DNA of 64,000 bases from contig CACECO010000006.1 of NCBI GenBank assembly GCA_902558075.1, positions 25,388 through 89,387 of the forward strand. Direction: 5' to 3'. Of this stretch, positions 39,357-49,731 are shown in pieces. The notes beneath the pieces were generated by a model. It was given only the letters and a program-made list of their open reading frames with translations. It did no database searches and was not told the origin of the DNA. Made by a program: the position numbers and the translations under genes. Position 1 is the stretch's first letter; the number at the start of each line of letters is the position of its first letter. This DNA comes from an uncultured Litorivicinus sp. GTDB lineage: Bacteria > Pseudomonadota > Gammaproteobacteria > Pseudomonadales > Litorivicinaceae.

Positions 39357-39737
39357 TCATTTCCCTTTCAAGATTAAGGGGAGACTCAATTGTCCGGCCA
39401 AGACCGTTATTACGAACCCGGTAATTACTGCAGCGGCTTTTAACGATTGGGCGTTCAACCAAACAAGTGCAAAAAGTGCTGCAGTGATTCCCAACTTAAG
39501 GCCTTCGCCTACAAATAGGTTCCTGGCTATTGCTCGCGCGCTGCGGGCCCCGCGTTGCCGAAATACCCAAAAACCAAAAATGCTTTGTGGCACGATTGCA
39601 ACACTTCCGCCCATCACAACACTCAACGCGTGTAAAGGGCCCGAAACTATATAAGCGATAGCTGAGGTGCCCGCCGTCAAAGCAGCTTGCATCACAAAAA
39701 CGATCACCACTGGGTGGGTTTTCAAGCTGATCGCCAT
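39357..39737 (-). CDS. atpI: ATP synthase accessory protein AtpI
   Basis: This is a small membrane protein encoded at the head of the atp operon, thought to help assemble the c-ring. About 126 residues with four hydrophobic segments are predicted (HPVVIVFVMQAALTAGTSAIAYI, LHALSVVMGGSVAIVPQSIFGFWVF, LGITAALFALVW, VITGFVITVLAGQL). The segment GGSVAIVPQSIFGFWVFRQRGARSARAIARNLFVGEGLK is diagnostic for this family. I prefer the ATG at 39737 (MAISLK); the track start at 39767 is a TTG ten codons upstream and remains possible. Confidence 0.8.
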   Translation of the reverse strand: MAISLKTHPVVIVFVMQAALTAGTSAIAYIVSGPLHALSVVMGGSVAIVPQSIFGFWVFRQRGARSARAIARNLFVGEGLKLGITAALFALVWLNAQSLKAAAVITGFVITVLAGQLSLPLILKGK

Positions 39738-39816
39738 CCATTCGTCGCGGGAGTATATGCAGTCCAATGTGTCGGATCAATGACAATCATCAAAACTACG
39801 TCGAAGATCGTGTAGT

Positions 39817-40716
39817 TTAATCTTTGACTTTTAAGCGCGCAACGATGCCATCCAGAATATCGAGGGAACCGTACTCAATCACAATATGCCCTTTCCCGCC
39901 ACTTTTCGCTTTGATTTGAACGGTCGCACCTAGTTGATCAGAAAGCTTACTTTCTAACCAACTGACATCCGGGTCTTTAACATCGGTTTTTGTTGATGTC
40001 GTGTCATCAGATAACAGTCGCTTAATCAAGGTTTCAGTCTGCCTCACTGAAAGTTGTGATCTAACAACATCCTCTGCCGTCTTACGTTGCATATTTTCAG
40101 GAAGCGGTAACAGCGCTCTCGCATGCCCCATCTCTAAGCTTCCGTCTTCCAGCATCAATTGAACACTTTGCGCCAAATTCAACAGACGCAACAGATTGGC
40201 CACATTTGATCGACTCGATGAGATCATTGCTGCCAATGCTGTCTGATCCATTGAAAATTCATCGCGCATACGAGCCAGCGCTCGCGCTTGTTCTATCGCA
40301 GTTAGTTGCTCTCTTTGGATATTTTCAATCAGTGCTAACGCAGCGACTTGCTGATCATCAAGATCACGCACTATTGCAGGAATCTCACTTAGTCCTGCCT
40401 GTTGGCTCGCTCGCCAACGACGTTCACCCGCAATTAGCTCGAAACTTCGCGCCGTCTGACGGACAACAATTGGTTGCATCACACCGTGTTGGCGAATGGA
40501 ATCCGTCAGTTCGTCCAGTTCGAGTTGATTAAATCGTGTTCGTGGTTGAAATGGATTCGGAACGATTTTTTCAACAGCAAGTTGAATTAAACCTGTTGTC
40601 TCTTTGATATGTGTGGAATTTTTTTGCGACTGTCCTGTGTTAAGAACGGCATCTACCGTTGATTGGTCGAGACCTAAGAGAGGATTAAAACCAAGTCCGC
40701 GTTTTTTTTGGTTCAT
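39817..40716 (-). CDS. parB: Chromosome partitioning protein ParB
   Basis: This is a CTP-dependent DNA-sliding clamp that loads at parS sites and organises the origin region. Over 299 residues the N-terminal clamp domain has the CTP motifs GERRWRAS and ENIQREQL, and QPRTRFNQLELDELTDSIRQHGVMQPIVVR. The helix-turn-helix (DQTALAAMISSSRSNVANLLRLLNL) and a C-terminal dimerisation region follow. It overlaps parA by four bases. Its likely targets, parS sites, lie in recF and gmhB within this same window. Confidence 0.96.
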   Translation of the reverse strand: MNQKKRGLGFNPLLGLDQSTVDAVLNTGQSQKNSTHIKETTGLIQLAVEKIVPNPFQPRTRFNQLELDELTDSIRQHGVMQPIVVRQTARSFELIAGERRWRASQQAGLSEIPAIVRDLDDQQVAALALIENIQREQLTAIEQARALARMRDEFSMDQTALAAMISSSRSNVANLLRLLNLAQSVQLMLEDGSLEMGHARALLPLPENMQRKTAEDVVRSQLSVRQTETLIKRLLSDDTTSTKTDVKDPDVSWLESKLSDQLGATVQIKAKSGGKGHIVIEYGSLDILDGIVARLKVKD

Positions 40717-41492
40717 GCTGCTTTTTTCAACTTAAGTCTTTTACGTAATTCAGAGGCCAGAGCTAGATAAGATAAAGCACCTTTTGATAGCCGATCGTAC
40801 CGTAACACAGGCAACCCATGACTCGGCGCCTCTGCTAGCCGAACATTTCTTGGAATCACCGTCTTAAAAATCCGGTCACCAAAAAATTGTTCGAGTTGCT
40901 GGGAAACTTGTCGGGTCAAACTGGTCCGTGGGTCATACATGGTCCGAAGAACCCCATCAATTACTAAATCTGAATTATGACTGCCCCGAACCTGATCAAT
41001 GGTTTCAATCAATGCAGCAATGCCCTCAAGCGCAAAAAATTCGCATTGCACGGGGATGATGACGCCATCAGCAGCAATCAGTCCATTAATTGTCAACATG
41101 CTTAATGCTGGTGGGCAATCAATTAAAACGAAATCATAACTTTCCGCTTGTTTAATAAGGACATCTTTCAGTCGCAATTGAGCTCTTGGTTGACCAATCA
41201 AGCCCACCTCCGCTTCCGTCAACTGAATATCCGAGGGTAGCAAGTCATATCCAGCCTCAGTCCCCAGAATGCAGGTTTCTCTAAAAGTAGATTCACCAAG
41301 TAGTAAACCGCGAACATCATGCTCTATCGTGTCTTTTGACACTCCTGAACCTGAAGTAGCGTTCCCTTGAGGATCAAAATCGGTAACCAACACTTGATAT
41401 CCAATCTCACTGAGAGTCGCACCTAAATTTACGCACGTTGTTGTTTTTCCAACACCGCCCTTTTGGTTTGTTATTGCAATAATTCGGGTCAT
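40713..41492 (-). CDS. parA: Chromosome partitioning ATPase ParA (Soj type)
   Basis: This is a deviant Walker-type ATPase, 259 residues, that moves ParB-parS complexes. The Walker A' motif is NQKGGVGKTTT, followed by VTDFDPQGNATSGSG and Walker B VLIDCPPALS. The C-terminal VIPRNVRLAEAPSHGLPV is diagnostic for chromosomal ParA/Soj. It overlaps both rsmG upstream and parB downstream by 4 bases. Confidence 0.96.
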   Translation of the reverse strand: MTRIIAITNQKGGVGKTTTCVNLGATLSEIGYQVLVTDFDPQGNATSGSGVSKDTIEHDVRGLLLGESTFRETCILGTEAGYDLLPSDIQLTEAEVGLIGQPRAQLRLKDVLIKQAESYDFVLIDCPPALSMLTINGLIAADGVIIPVQCEFFALEGIAALIETIDQVRGSHNSDLVIDGVLRTMYDPRTSLTRQVSQQLEQFFGDRIFKTVIPRNVRLAEAPSHGLPVLRYDRLSKGALSYLALASELRKRLKLKKAA

Positions 41493-42112
41493 TCTGATCT
41501 CTGTTTGACTACTACCAACATGCGCTGTTCATCAACAATATGAGGTAATTTGTGCAACCCAATCATATAGTTACTGTGTATTGATTGTGTATCAGCTATC
41601 TCGTGTGCTGCTTTAGCGCCTTTCATAGCCAACATTTCCCCTCCAGGCTTTAAAAAAGCCGCCGAACAATTAACTATACCATTGAGATGCGTAAAAGCTC
41701 TGCTGATTATTTGATCAAACTGTTGGTTTGTCGGAAAGTCTTCAATACGTCTGTGCACGATTGTCAAATTGCTTATCCGACATAACGCTCCGATATGTCT
41801 AGCAAAAGCCAGCTTTTTATCGTTTGCATCCACGATCGTCACATGTGTATTTGGGAAAAACAATGCGAGCGGTAATCCAGGAAAACCAGGACCAGTTCCT
41901 ATATCGAGCAATTTCCCTGCGCGAATAAAATCATGCGGGGTTAATGAATCTAAAATTTGGTAGATAAGAACACTTTTTTCGTCTCGATGTGCACTTAGGT
42001 TGTATATCTTATTCCACTTCAAATGCTCATCAAGGATAGTCTGTAAGCTATTTAATTGGTTCTTTGAATATGCCAATCCGAGGCGGTTTAGACCATCAAC
42101 TAAACCCATCAA
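41489..42112 (-). CDS. rsmG: 16S rRNA (guanine-N7) methyltransferase RsmG
   Basis: This methylates G527 in 16S rRNA using S-adenosylmethionine. Over 207 residues: [20 protein letters not shown] is the SAM-binding motif, [28 protein letters not shown] follows, and [12 protein letters not shown] is the typical catalytic-domain stretch. It overlaps mnmG by four bases and is followed by parA-parB, the standard gammaproteobacterial order. Confidence 0.95.
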   Translation of the reverse strand: MMGLVDGLNRLGLAYSKNQLNSLQTILDEHLKWNKIYNLSAHRDEKSVLIYQILDSLTPHDFIRAGKLLDIGTGPGFPGLPLALFFPNTHVTIVDANDKKLAFARHIGALCRISNLTIVHRRIEDFPTNQQFDQIISRAFTHLNGIVNCSAAFLKPGGEMLAMKGAKAAHEIADTQSIHSNYMIGLHKLPHIVDEQRMLVVVKQRSE

Positions 42113-43995
42113 CTTACTTGGTGGGTCAATTCAAGTTTTTTCAAATGCACCAGTAACAAACTAACAGCTGCAGGTGTAACACCTGATATCCTTGAAGCTT
42201 GTGCAATTGTTTCCGGACGGTGATCAAGTAATTTTTGCTTCACTTCATTCGATAAACCAACAATTTTCGAATAATCGATGTCTTTAGGTAAGCGAACCTG
42301 TTCATTCTTCTTCAATTTCTTAATTTCATCTGTTTGCCGATCAATGTAGCCAGCATATTTCGCTAAAATTTCAACTTGCGATGAAATTGAGGAATCCCCG
42401 TGACACTCAATATCGGCAAATTCGACTAAATCTTGATAATGTATTTCAGGGCGTTTCAGCAAATCGTGTGCTGTTGATTCCTTCGACAGAGGCGCCGTTA
42501 AAACACGGTTTAGAGTGTTTGTACAGGGATCTGATGGTCGAACCCAAATTGACTTCAATCGACTCAATTCGTTATGAATTTGTTCCTGTCTGCCATTGAA
42601 CTTCTGCCATAGTTCTTCGCCAACAAGACCCAATGTGCGCGCTTTTTCAGTCAACCGGATGTCCGCATTATCCTCGCGTAAGGCCAATCGATATTCAGCA
42701 CGTGACGTGAACATTCGATAAGGTTCTTGAGTTCCCAGCGTGATCAGATCGTCTACCATTACACCCAAATAACCTTCATCACGTCCAACAGTCCATGATT
42801 CTCGGTCTTGTGCTCTTAGAGCTGCATTCGCTCCAGCCAACAAACCCTGTGCGCCAGCCTCTTCGTAACCTGTCGTTCCGTTGATCTGGCCTGCAAAATA
42901 AAGGTTTGCTACAAGCTTACTCTCTAAAGTTGAATACAAATCACGCGGATCAAAGAAATCATATTCAATTGCGTAGCCAGGTCGAGTGATGATTGCATCA
43001 GTACATCCCTCTATCGAGCGAACAATATCCAACTGTACTTCATAAGGCAGCGACGTGCTGACACCATTTGGATATAACTCGTGAGAAGTTAAACCTTCAG
43101 GTTCCAGAAAAACCTGGTGTGTAGGCTTGTCAGCAAAACGCACTATTTTATCTTCGATGGAAGGACAATAACGTGGTCCGACACCTTCAATTAAACCAGC
43201 ATACATCGGACTAAGATGTATATTCTCTAAAATAATATCGCGTGTTTTTTCAGTCGTTCTAGATAGATAGCACGGAATTTGCCGAGGATGTTCATCTCCT
43301 GCACTCATCATTGAAAAATATGGAGTTGGCGTGTCCCCTGGCTGTTCTTGAAGAATTTTAAAATCGACAGAACGAGAATCGATTCGAGGTGGCGTACCAG
43401 TCTTTAAACGAGCAATTCGGAATGGTCGATCGCGCAGAGAATTTGCTAAATCATTGGAGGCCGGATCACCAGCGCGACCACCAGATTGTTGATTCATTCC
43501 GATATGAATCTGGCCGGCCAAAAATGTTCCAGCTGTAATTACTACTGTTTTAGATTGAAGCTTGAGTCCCATGTCCAAAACAACACCTGTGACATGATCA
43601 TCATCAATTACAAGATCGCATACAGGTTGTTGGAAGATTGTAAGATTCAGTGTGGTTTCAAGCACATGTCGCATATGTTGACGATAAAGCATGCGATCAG
43701 CTTGAGCACGAGTTGCCCTAACCGCCGGTCCTTTTCTTTGATTTAAAACGCGAAATTGAATGCCAGCACAGTCTGTGACTTTTGCCATTAATCCGTTACA
43801 AGCGTCGATTTCTCTGACAAGGTGACTTTTTCCGATTCCACCAATTGCTGGATTACAAGACATTTGACCCAGAGTCTCTATGGAATGTGTTACTAGTAAT
43901 GTGTCACAACCCATGCGAGCAGCGGCATGAGCAGCTTCCGTACCAGCATGACCACCACCGACTACGATGACATCAAATAAACGTGTGTAATCCAT
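42109..43995 (-). CDS. mnmG: tRNA 5-carboxymethylaminomethyl-uridine modification enzyme MnmG (GidA)
   Basis: This is an FAD- and NADH-dependent enzyme that, with MnmE, modifies wobble uridine 34 in tRNAs. The N-terminus [22 protein letters not shown] is the FAD-binding dinucleotide motif. [19 protein letters not shown] and the cysteine-containing [19 protein letters not shown] are family signatures. The 628 residues are normal. A 240-bp AT-rich gap upstream separates it from mnmE and contains near-matches to DnaA boxes. Confidence 0.96.
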   Translation of the reverse strand: MDYTRLFDVIVVGGGHAGTEAAHAAARMGCDTLLVTHSIETLGQMSCNPAIGGIGKSHLVREIDACNGLMAKVTDCAGIQFRVLNQRKGPAVRATRAQADRMLYRQHMRHVLETTLNLTIFQQPVCDLVIDDDHVTGVVLDMGLKLQSKTVVITAGTFLAGQIHIGMNQQSGGRAGDPASNDLANSLRDRPFRIARLKTGTPPRIDSRSVDFKILQEQPGDTPTPYFSMMSAGDEHPRQIPCYLSRTTEKTRDIILENIHLSPMYAGLIEGVGPRYCPSIEDKIVRFADKPTHQVFLEPEGLTSHELYPNGVSTSLPYEVQLDIVRSIEGCTDAIITRPGYAIEYDFFDPRDLYSTLESKLVANLYFAGQINGTTGYEEAGAQGLLAGANAALRAQDRESWTVGRDEGYLGVMVDDLITLGTQEPYRMFTSRAEYRLALREDNADIRLTEKARTLGLVGEELWQKFNGRQEQIHNELSRLKSIWVRPSDPCTNTLNRVLTAPLSKESTAHDLLKRPEIHYQDLVEFADIECHGDSSISSQVEILAKYAGYIDRQTDEIKKLKKNEQVRLPKDIDYSKIVGLSNEVKQKLLDHRPETIAQASRISGVTPAAVSLLLVHLKKLELTHQVS

Positions 43996-44235
43996 ATATA
44001 TAAAAAGTATCTAAAGAAAAATATTGTTAATATTATTTATATTATGGCTGTTTGCATACGTGGAAAAGACATTTTTTGAGCGTTGAATCAATTATTTAAT
44101 TCATCTTCAATGCTGTGCATATGAACACCTGAGCTTTTAGAACAAGATGTTAATAGTGGTGTATAAGAACCTAGGTTATTCAAGTTGATAATTATCCATA
44201 AGTTCTTTACGGGTCAGAGCACCTAACTATCCACA
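43996..44235. other. AT-rich mnmG-mnmE gap with near-consensus DnaA boxes
   Basis: The gap starts with an A/T-only-rich tract (ATATATATAAAAAG, TTAATATTATTTATATTAT) and holds TGTGCATAT at 44114, TTATCCATA at 44192 and CTATCCACA at 44227. Each is one mismatch from the DnaA-box consensus TTATNCACA. E. coli places oriC beside mnmG. Here the rpmH-dnaA gap has better boxes, so this may be a secondary DnaA-binding region or regulatory region. Confidence 0.4.
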
Positions 44236-45579
44236 TCATTTGCCTATACAAAATGTAGAAAAGATGGACGTTAAAAGATCATCGGATGTAAAACGTCCAG
44301 TAATCTCAGATAGCGCGTTTTGTGTCAGGCGTAAATCTTCGGCAACGAGATCGATCGTTTCGACTGCAAGGTGGTGATTATCAGCCGCGCTAATATGTGC
44401 GCTTGCGTTTTTTAAATGGTCTAGATGACGCTGTCTAGCCAAAAACGGTGTTTCTGCGTGGGTTGCTAAATCGAGTTTTTCGAGCAACCAGTCTGTGAAT
44501 ACGATTAAACCTTCGCCTGTTTTAGCAGAAACTTTTAATAGTGGGTAACGAGTCTGGTTGTCGATGGGTTCGCGGTGTATATCAATTTTAGTATTTAACA
44601 AGCCAACAGGAATATTTGAGGGTATCCCAATCAGATTTTGAACGGAGGCATCAGAAATTTGTTGATGGCGCTCATCAAATAAGCAGAGCACTAGATCTGC
44701 CGTTTGTATTGCCTCGATTGCTCGATTGATACCCTCACTTTCGATGATATCAGTTGTGGAACGAATGCCCGCCGTATCAGTGATTCGTACTTCAAGCCCA
44801 TCGATCAATAATTCATGGCGTATTAAATCCCTGGTTGTTCCAGGAATATCAGTCACTATGGCGAGTGGTGCCCGAGCGAGCGCGTTGAGTAGCGAACTTT
44901 TTCCAGAGTTTGGTTCACCAATTAACACGATTTCAGCTGATCGATTGAGTTTCGCGCCTTCGTAAGCTGAGTGTATCAGTTGGTTAATGTTGGTTTTGAT
45001 GTTGCTAATTGTTAGAGAAAATGCATTGATGCTTTGAAGGTCAATATCCTCGTCTGGAAAATCGATGTGCGCCTCAATTTGTGTTCTCAGGGCGATGAGA
45101 TGCGAGATAATTGAATCGACTTGATCAGCAAAGTGGCCTTGCAAAGAATTATTGGCTGCTTTGACAGCAGATGACGATGAAGCATTTATTAAATCACTGA
45201 TTGCCTCTGCCTGAGTCAAATCGATCTTCCCATTGAGAAAAGCGCGTTGAGTGAATTCCCCGGGCTTAGCAAGTCGTGCACCGAGATGTGTTATTGAGCG
45301 AAGAATTGTTTGGATGACAACTGGACCGCCGTGCCCTTGGAATTCAACGGTATCTTCGCCAGTGAAGCTATGTGGACCAACAAAATAGATCCATATCCCA
45401 GTATCAATGACTTCACTTTTAAAGATGATCGATCCAAAAGTAGCTATCCGTGGCTTCAATGTTTTTCCACTTAGTATTTGCGCGATCTGCATACATTGGG
45501 GGCCAGAAAGACGGATGACACTAATTGCCCCACGACCAGGTGCTGTGGCCGATGCGACGATCGTATCAGGAGGGATCAT
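44236..45579 (-). CDS. mnmE: tRNA modification GTPase MnmE (TrmE)
   Basis: This is a K+-activated GTPase partner of MnmG, 447 residues. The folate-binding N-terminal domain begins DTIVASATAPGRGAISVIRLSG. The G domain has GEPNSGKSSLLNALA, DIPGTTRD (switch), DTAGIR and NTKID. The C-terminal CIGK motif (FCIGK) is intact. It sits five bases downstream of yidC. Confidence 0.96.
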   Translation of the reverse strand: MIPPDTIVASATAPGRGAISVIRLSGPQCMQIAQILSGKTLKPRIATFGSIIFKSEVIDTGIWIYFVGPHSFTGEDTVEFQGHGGPVVIQTILRSITHLGARLAKPGEFTQRAFLNGKIDLTQAEAISDLINASSSSAVKAANNSLQGHFADQVDSIISHLIALRTQIEAHIDFPDEDIDLQSINAFSLTISNIKTNINQLIHSAYEGAKLNRSAEIVLIGEPNSGKSSLLNALARAPLAIVTDIPGTTRDLIRHELLIDGLEVRITDTAGIRSTTDIIESEGINRAIEAIQTADLVLCLFDERHQQISDASVQNLIGIPSNIPVGLLNTKIDIHREPIDNQTRYPLLKVSAKTGEGLIVFTDWLLEKLDLATHAETPFLARQRHLDHLKNASAHISAADNHHLAVETIDLVAEDLRLTQNALSEITGRFTSDDLLTSIFSTFCIGK

Positions 45580-45584
45580 AAGTT

Positions 45585-47252
45585 TTAAACATCAGCTTTT
45601 TCGATGGATTTGGTAATGACCCATTGCTGAGCAATCGACAGAATGTTGTTGATAACCCAGTAAAGAACAAGACCAGCTGGGAACCACAAGAAAAAGAAAG
45701 TAAATGCAACAGGCATATACTTCATGATTTTAGCTTGCATTGGATCTGGTGGCGTTGGATTGAGAGATGTTTGTATATACATCGAAACGCCCATTAACAG
45801 AGGTAGGATAAAATATGGATCTTTAACGCTGAGATCTTCGATATACAGAATAAAAGGTGCTTGACGAAGTTCAACACTCTCGAGCAAAACCCAATACAAT
45901 GCGATAAACACTGGCATTTGTACAAGAATCGGTAAACAACCGCCTAATGGATTGATCTTTTCACGCTTGTAGAGATCCATCATTTCTTTTGACATTCGTT
46001 GACGATCATCGCCGTAAAGTTCACGCATACGCGTGATCTCTGGCGTGAATTTCCGCATTTTAGCCATTGACTTGTAGGCTGAAGCAGACAATTGAAAGAA
46101 GGCGACCTTTACAACGACTGTAACCAAGATGATCGCAAAGCCCCAATTACCGACATATGTCTGTAAAAATTTTAATAACCAGAATAATGGTTGGGCTATA
46201 AACCAGAGCCATCCATAATCAACTACAAGCTCGAGGCCTGGTGATAACACTTCTAATGAATCTTGATCTTTCGGCCCAGCATAGAGTGTCGCAACAGTTT
46301 GTTGAGTTTCACCAGCTGGAATAACAATGTCTGGACTGATGATACTTCCGATGAAATGTCCGTCTTGGTTAGTCCGAAAAGAATACAGGTGGGTTTGATC
46401 ATCGGTAGGCACCCAAGCACTTGTGAAGTAATGTTGCAAAAGTGCGAGATATCCCCCGGCTACAGAATCTCCTTTCAATTCTGTATTGAGATTTCGAGCA
46501 TCAGCTGCCGTTTCGAAATCTGAGAACGATATTTTGCGATATCGTTCTTCAGCTGTTCGAAGTGCGTACCCCAAGAATGCTTGCATTCCCATCGAGTTTT
46601 GTATCGAGGGATCGGCTGAGTTATCTCGTTTCAGCTGAACAAAAGGCGAAACAGTTTGCGTGTTATCGGAAATATTCTGAATTGTATGAGTTACAAGAAT
46701 ATGGTAGCGACTGGGATCAATAGAAAAAGTTTTGGTAACTATCAGATCTGATTGGGTCGTCGTTTGAATGGAGATGTCTGTCGGTGAATCGATGACATAT
46801 TGATCTTGTTCTGCTTGATATACAGGTCGTCCGGTTGATGACGCGTCTGGACCATCGGTACCCACCAGCCCACTTTGAGCAACATACGTCCGGTCTAACG
46901 TATCAAGTAATGCGATTGGCTTATCAGGGTCGCGCAACGAAATCGGGTAATCCTTGAGTAGCACTTGAATGATATCACCACCGATCAGATCGATTGTGAT
47001 GTCGCTGATCGGAGTACTTATTACGAGATGATTACTAGCGTTGGTTGATGTTAGGGGAGCGACGGGCGCTTTCAAGCGATTGTTCCTTGAAGGCATCTCA
47101 TCGGTTGGGTTTGGTTGGGTGATAGTCGATTGTTGTGCAGCACTAACCTGGGTGACTTCTGTGTTCGATTCGGTGTGTCGGTTCCACTGGAGAAAGAGAA
47201 CGTAAGTTAAGATGCCCAGGATTGCGAGAAGGCCAGTGCGTTGAATATCCAT
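45585..47252 (-). CDS. yidC: Membrane protein insertase YidC
   Basis: This inserts and folds inner-membrane proteins, alone or with the Sec translocon. The 555 residues start with a membrane anchor (LLAILGILTYVLFLQW), followed by a large periplasmic beta-sandwich domain. The conserved C-terminal five-helix insertase region includes GGCLPILVQMPVFIALYWVLLESVELR and FFFLWFPAGLVLYWVINN. The start overlaps the yidD stop (TAATG-type junction). Confidence 0.96.
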   Translation of the reverse strand: MDIQRTGLLAILGILTYVLFLQWNRHTESNTEVTQVSAAQQSTITQPNPTDEMPSRNNRLKAPVAPLTSTNASNHLVISTPISDITIDLIGGDIIQVLLKDYPISLRDPDKPIALLDTLDRTYVAQSGLVGTDGPDASSTGRPVYQAEQDQYVIDSPTDISIQTTTQSDLIVTKTFSIDPSRYHILVTHTIQNISDNTQTVSPFVQLKRDNSADPSIQNSMGMQAFLGYALRTAEERYRKISFSDFETAADARNLNTELKGDSVAGGYLALLQHYFTSAWVPTDDQTHLYSFRTNQDGHFIGSIISPDIVIPAGETQQTVATLYAGPKDQDSLEVLSPGLELVVDYGWLWFIAQPLFWLLKFLQTYVGNWGFAIILVTVVVKVAFFQLSASAYKSMAKMRKFTPEITRMRELYGDDRQRMSKEMMDLYKREKINPLGGCLPILVQMPVFIALYWVLLESVELRQAPFILYIEDLSVKDPYFILPLLMGVSMYIQTSLNPTPPDPMQAKIMKYMPVAFTFFFLWFPAGLVLYWVINNILSIAQQWVITKSIEKADV

Positions 47253-47506
47253 TAATGTTGTCTCGTATTTCCGTTGTATTCAGGGACCGGATCATGTCCG
47301 CCAGGGTGGCCGGGGTGACATTTGCTGATTCGTTTTATTCCCAACCATAATCCTGTGAGCACACCATGCTGCTCGATCGCTTCTATCATATATGCTGAGC
47401 AAGTTGGTTGAAACCGACAGGATGGAGGAATTAATGGGGACACAAAGTACCGGTAGAAACGAATTACCGCAATCGCCAAAGCGCTGAAAAGACGATTAGC
47501 ACGCAT
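47252..47506 (-). CDS. yidD: Membrane protein insertion efficiency factor YidD
   Basis: This is an 84-residue protein aiding YidC-dependent insertion. Diagnostic segments are [59 protein letters not shown] start it at the ATG at 47506 (MRANRLFS), which overlaps the rnpA stop by eleven bases; the track start 32 residues upstream would fall inside rnpA. The rnpA-yidD-yidC order is standard. Confidence 0.92.
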   Translation of the reverse strand: MRANRLFSALAIAVIRFYRYFVSPLIPPSCRFQPTCSAYMIEAIEQHGVLTGLWLGIKRISKCHPGHPGGHDPVPEYNGNTRQH

Positions 47507-47849
47507 CGGTCGCTCCGAGTCGTTTAGAAAGCTCTGTGAGCGTTTGATGAAGCTCCTCTTTGAACTGTGAAGAATGCAGAGAATCAGGAACCTGCCGTGC
47601 AATGATTATGATGTCGCTGGTTGGCGCCATAAATCCGTTTCGCAGGTATTCTCTAAAGACTCTCCTGAAACGGTTACGATCGACGGCTCGGCGAATTTTT
47701 TTCTTTGAGGTTACGAAACCAACGCGATGCACACAGAGGTGACTGTTTCGTTTGGCTAAAACCAAAAAATCCCGAGAACTAGATTTAGCGTCGGGACTTG
47801 AAAAGACAACGTCAAAGTCGCTTCGCGACGGCAGCGAAATTACCGTCAT
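47496..47849 (-). CDS. rnpA: Ribonuclease P protein component RnpA
   Basis: This is the protein cofactor of RNase P, which matures tRNA 5' ends. Over 117 residues, [14 protein letters not shown] (N-terminus) and the RNR motif region [22 protein letters not shown] are characteristic. It follows rpmH by 12 bp and overlaps yidD. Confidence 0.93.
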   Translation of the reverse strand: MTVISLPSRSDFDVVFSSPDAKSSSRDFLVLAKRNSHLCVHRVGFVTSKKKIRRAVDRNRFRRVFREYLRNGFMAPTSDIIIIARQVPDSLHSSQFKEELHQTLTELSKRLGATDAC

Positions 47850-47861
47850 AGTGTGATCCGG

Positions 47862-47996
47862 TCAAGCAGACAGGCGCTTACGACCTTTCGCGCGACGACG
47901 GGCAATTATTTGACGACCGCTTTTGGTGGCCATGCGTGCACGGAAACCATGATTTCGAGCGCGTTTGAGAACGCTTGGTTGAAACGTACGTTTCAT
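47862..47996 (-). CDS. rpmH: 50S ribosomal protein L34 RpmH, too short for the ORF track
   Basis: The reverse strand encodes a 44-residue protein starting [20 protein letters not shown] and ending [12 protein letters not shown], which is the L34 sequence pattern. It was omitted from the ORF track because of size; the track instead shows an opposite-strand shadow at 47853. It lies between the origin region and rnpA, and starts the reverse-strand operon rpmH-rnpA-yidD-yidC. Confidence 0.97.
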   Translation of the reverse strand: MKRTFQPSVLKRARNHGFRARMATKSGRQIIARRRAKGRKRLSA

Positions 47997-48336
47997 AACT
48001 CTCTTATCCTATTAATTCGTTATCGTCAGGTTCAATTGTACCTGAAGATAGGATTGATTTGAAGAGCCTTTCGAGTTGGATGCGATATCCTGAGTTTTTG
48101 TTGACTAATTTATAGACAGACTTTGGGTGTGGATAGTCGGGCAAATCGGCTTTTTATTATTGTTTTTAAACAGGTTTGTTTGGCGGTTTAGATGGTTTTG
48201 GCAAAGTTATCCACAAAACCATTAAAAAAGAAATTTTCATATATTAATCAGCTATTTAATAAATATGTAACGTGGCGCTATTGACCTTGGTGGGAGAGAT
48301 TGTGCATAACTTATCTCGGTATGGAGAAATCAATCA
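47997..48336. other. Candidate chromosome origin oriC (rpmH-dnaA gap)
   Basis: The divergent gap has one perfect DnaA box TTATCCACA (48207-48215), one TTATGCACA box on the reverse strand (48301-48309) and CTATCCACA on the reverse strand (48128-48136, one mismatch). An AT-rich stretch (TTTTCATATATTAATCAGC ... TTTAATAAATATG) at about 48235-48273 could be the unwinding element. The rpmH-dnaA gap is the origin location in Pseudomonas and many other bacteria. Functional proof is lacking. Confidence 0.75.
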
Positions 48337-49722
48337 ATGAATTGGGATGTTTGCGTTGAACAACTTGCCTCAGAATTGACAGCTGAGCAGTTAAGCACAT
48401 GGATAAAACCGCTGCAGGTCGAAGAGAGCGCGCAGTCTATTTACCTGTTTGCACCGAATCGCTTCGTTAAAGATTGGGTGGCAGACCGCTATCTCGACCG
48501 AATTCAGGCTTTCTATTCCCAGCATGTGGGTGGCACTTTCCACGTCTCAGTCCGGGTGGGTTCATCGAATGCTGGTGACAGGTCGGTCCCAAACTTGGCG
48601 CCAGCTGCTAAACCTGAGAAAAGGCAGGAGCATACAGCCCTAGAAACTTCGTCTCAGATGCAAGATCGTGAGCCAGCGGTTGTCGAAGGTTCAATCAAGC
48701 ACAGTAATCGCCTTAATTTGAACTTTCGGTTTGGCAATTTTGTAGAGGGTAAGTCAAACCAATTGGCTAGAGCGGCTGCACAACGTGTTTCAGAAAAACC
48801 AGGGTCCGAGTACAACCCTCTGTTTCTTTACGGGGATACTGGATTAGGAAAAACCCATTTGATGCATGCTGTTGGCAACCAGATTTGTTCGCAGAATTCG
48901 AAAGCGAAAATCATTTATGTCCATTCTGAACGATTTGTCGCAGATATGGTGAAAGCGTTACAGCTGAACGCAATTGCTGATTTCAAACGAGTGTATCGGA
49001 ACGTTGATGCATTACTCATTGATGACATTCAATTTTTCGCGGGAAAAGAGAAATCTCAAGAAGAATTTTTTCATACGTTCAATAGTCTGCTCGAGGGTGG
49101 CCAACAGATTATTTTGACGTCAGATCGGTATCCGAAAGAGATTGACAATATGGAGGATCGACTGAAGTCGCGCTTTGGATGGGGGTTGACCGTGAGGCTT
49201 GAACCGCCGGAGCTTGAGACACGTGTTGCAATTTTGATTAATAAGGCGCAGGGAGCTGGCGTTGAGTTGAAACGGGATTGCGCGTTCTTTATTGCGCAAA
49301 AAGTTCGAAGTAATGTCCGTGACCTTGAGGGTGCATTGAAACGTGTGTTGGCAAATGCACATTTTTTTGGGCAAACGATTACACTTGATTTTGTAAGGGA
49401 AACGTTGAGAGATCTAATCGCGGTCCATGATCGTCAAATTTCTCTCGATAATATCCAACGGATGGTTGCTGATTATTTTAAGATAAAAATTTCTGACCTT
49501 CTCTCGAAACGTCGTAATCGCTCGGTGGCGAGGCCCCGTCAAGTTGCAATGGCTCTATGTAAGGAGTTGACCGACCATTCGTTACCTGAAATCGGTGAAG
49601 CATTTGGAGGGCGCGATCATACGACGGTTCTGCATGCGTGTAGAAAGATAAAGGAATTATGTGACACTGATTTGGCAATTCGAGATGATTACAGCAACTT
49701 ATTAAAGGCATTGACTGGATAA
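48337..49722 (+). CDS. dnaA: Chromosomal replication initiator DnaA
   Basis: This is the ATP-dependent initiator that binds DnaA boxes and unwinds oriC. Over 461 residues: domain I ([25 protein letters not shown]), a variable linker, the AAA+ domain with Walker [14 protein letters not shown] and Walker [14 protein letters not shown], sensor-II region [11 protein letters not shown], and the C-terminal DNA-binding signature [20 protein letters not shown]. It is followed by dnaN after nine bases, as in the classic dnaA-dnaN-recF-gyrB operon. Confidence 0.97.
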   Translation: MNWDVCVEQLASELTAEQLSTWIKPLQVEESAQSIYLFAPNRFVKDWVADRYLDRIQAFYSQHVGGTFHVSVRVGSSNAGDRSVPNLAPAAKPEKRQEHTALETSSQMQDREPAVVEGSIKHSNRLNLNFRFGNFVEGKSNQLARAAAQRVSEKPGSEYNPLFLYGDTGLGKTHLMHAVGNQICSQNSKAKIIYVHSERFVADMVKALQLNAIADFKRVYRNVDALLIDDIQFFAGKEKSQEEFFHTFNSLLEGGQQIILTSDRYPKEIDNMEDRLKSRFGWGLTVRLEPPELETRVAILINKAQGAGVELKRDCAFFIAQKVRSNVRDLEGALKRVLANAHFFGQTITLDFVRETLRDLIAVHDRQISLDNIQRMVADYFKIKISDLLSKRRNRSVARPRQVAMALCKELTDHSLPEIGEAFGGRDHTTVLHACRKIKELCDTDLAIRDDYSNLLKALTG

Positions 49723-49731
49723 GGAACGACG

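Noticed and set aside
47853-48062. Track ORF of 69 residues on the forward strand
   Set aside because: It lies antisense to rpmH, whose L34 sequence is unambiguous on the reverse strand.
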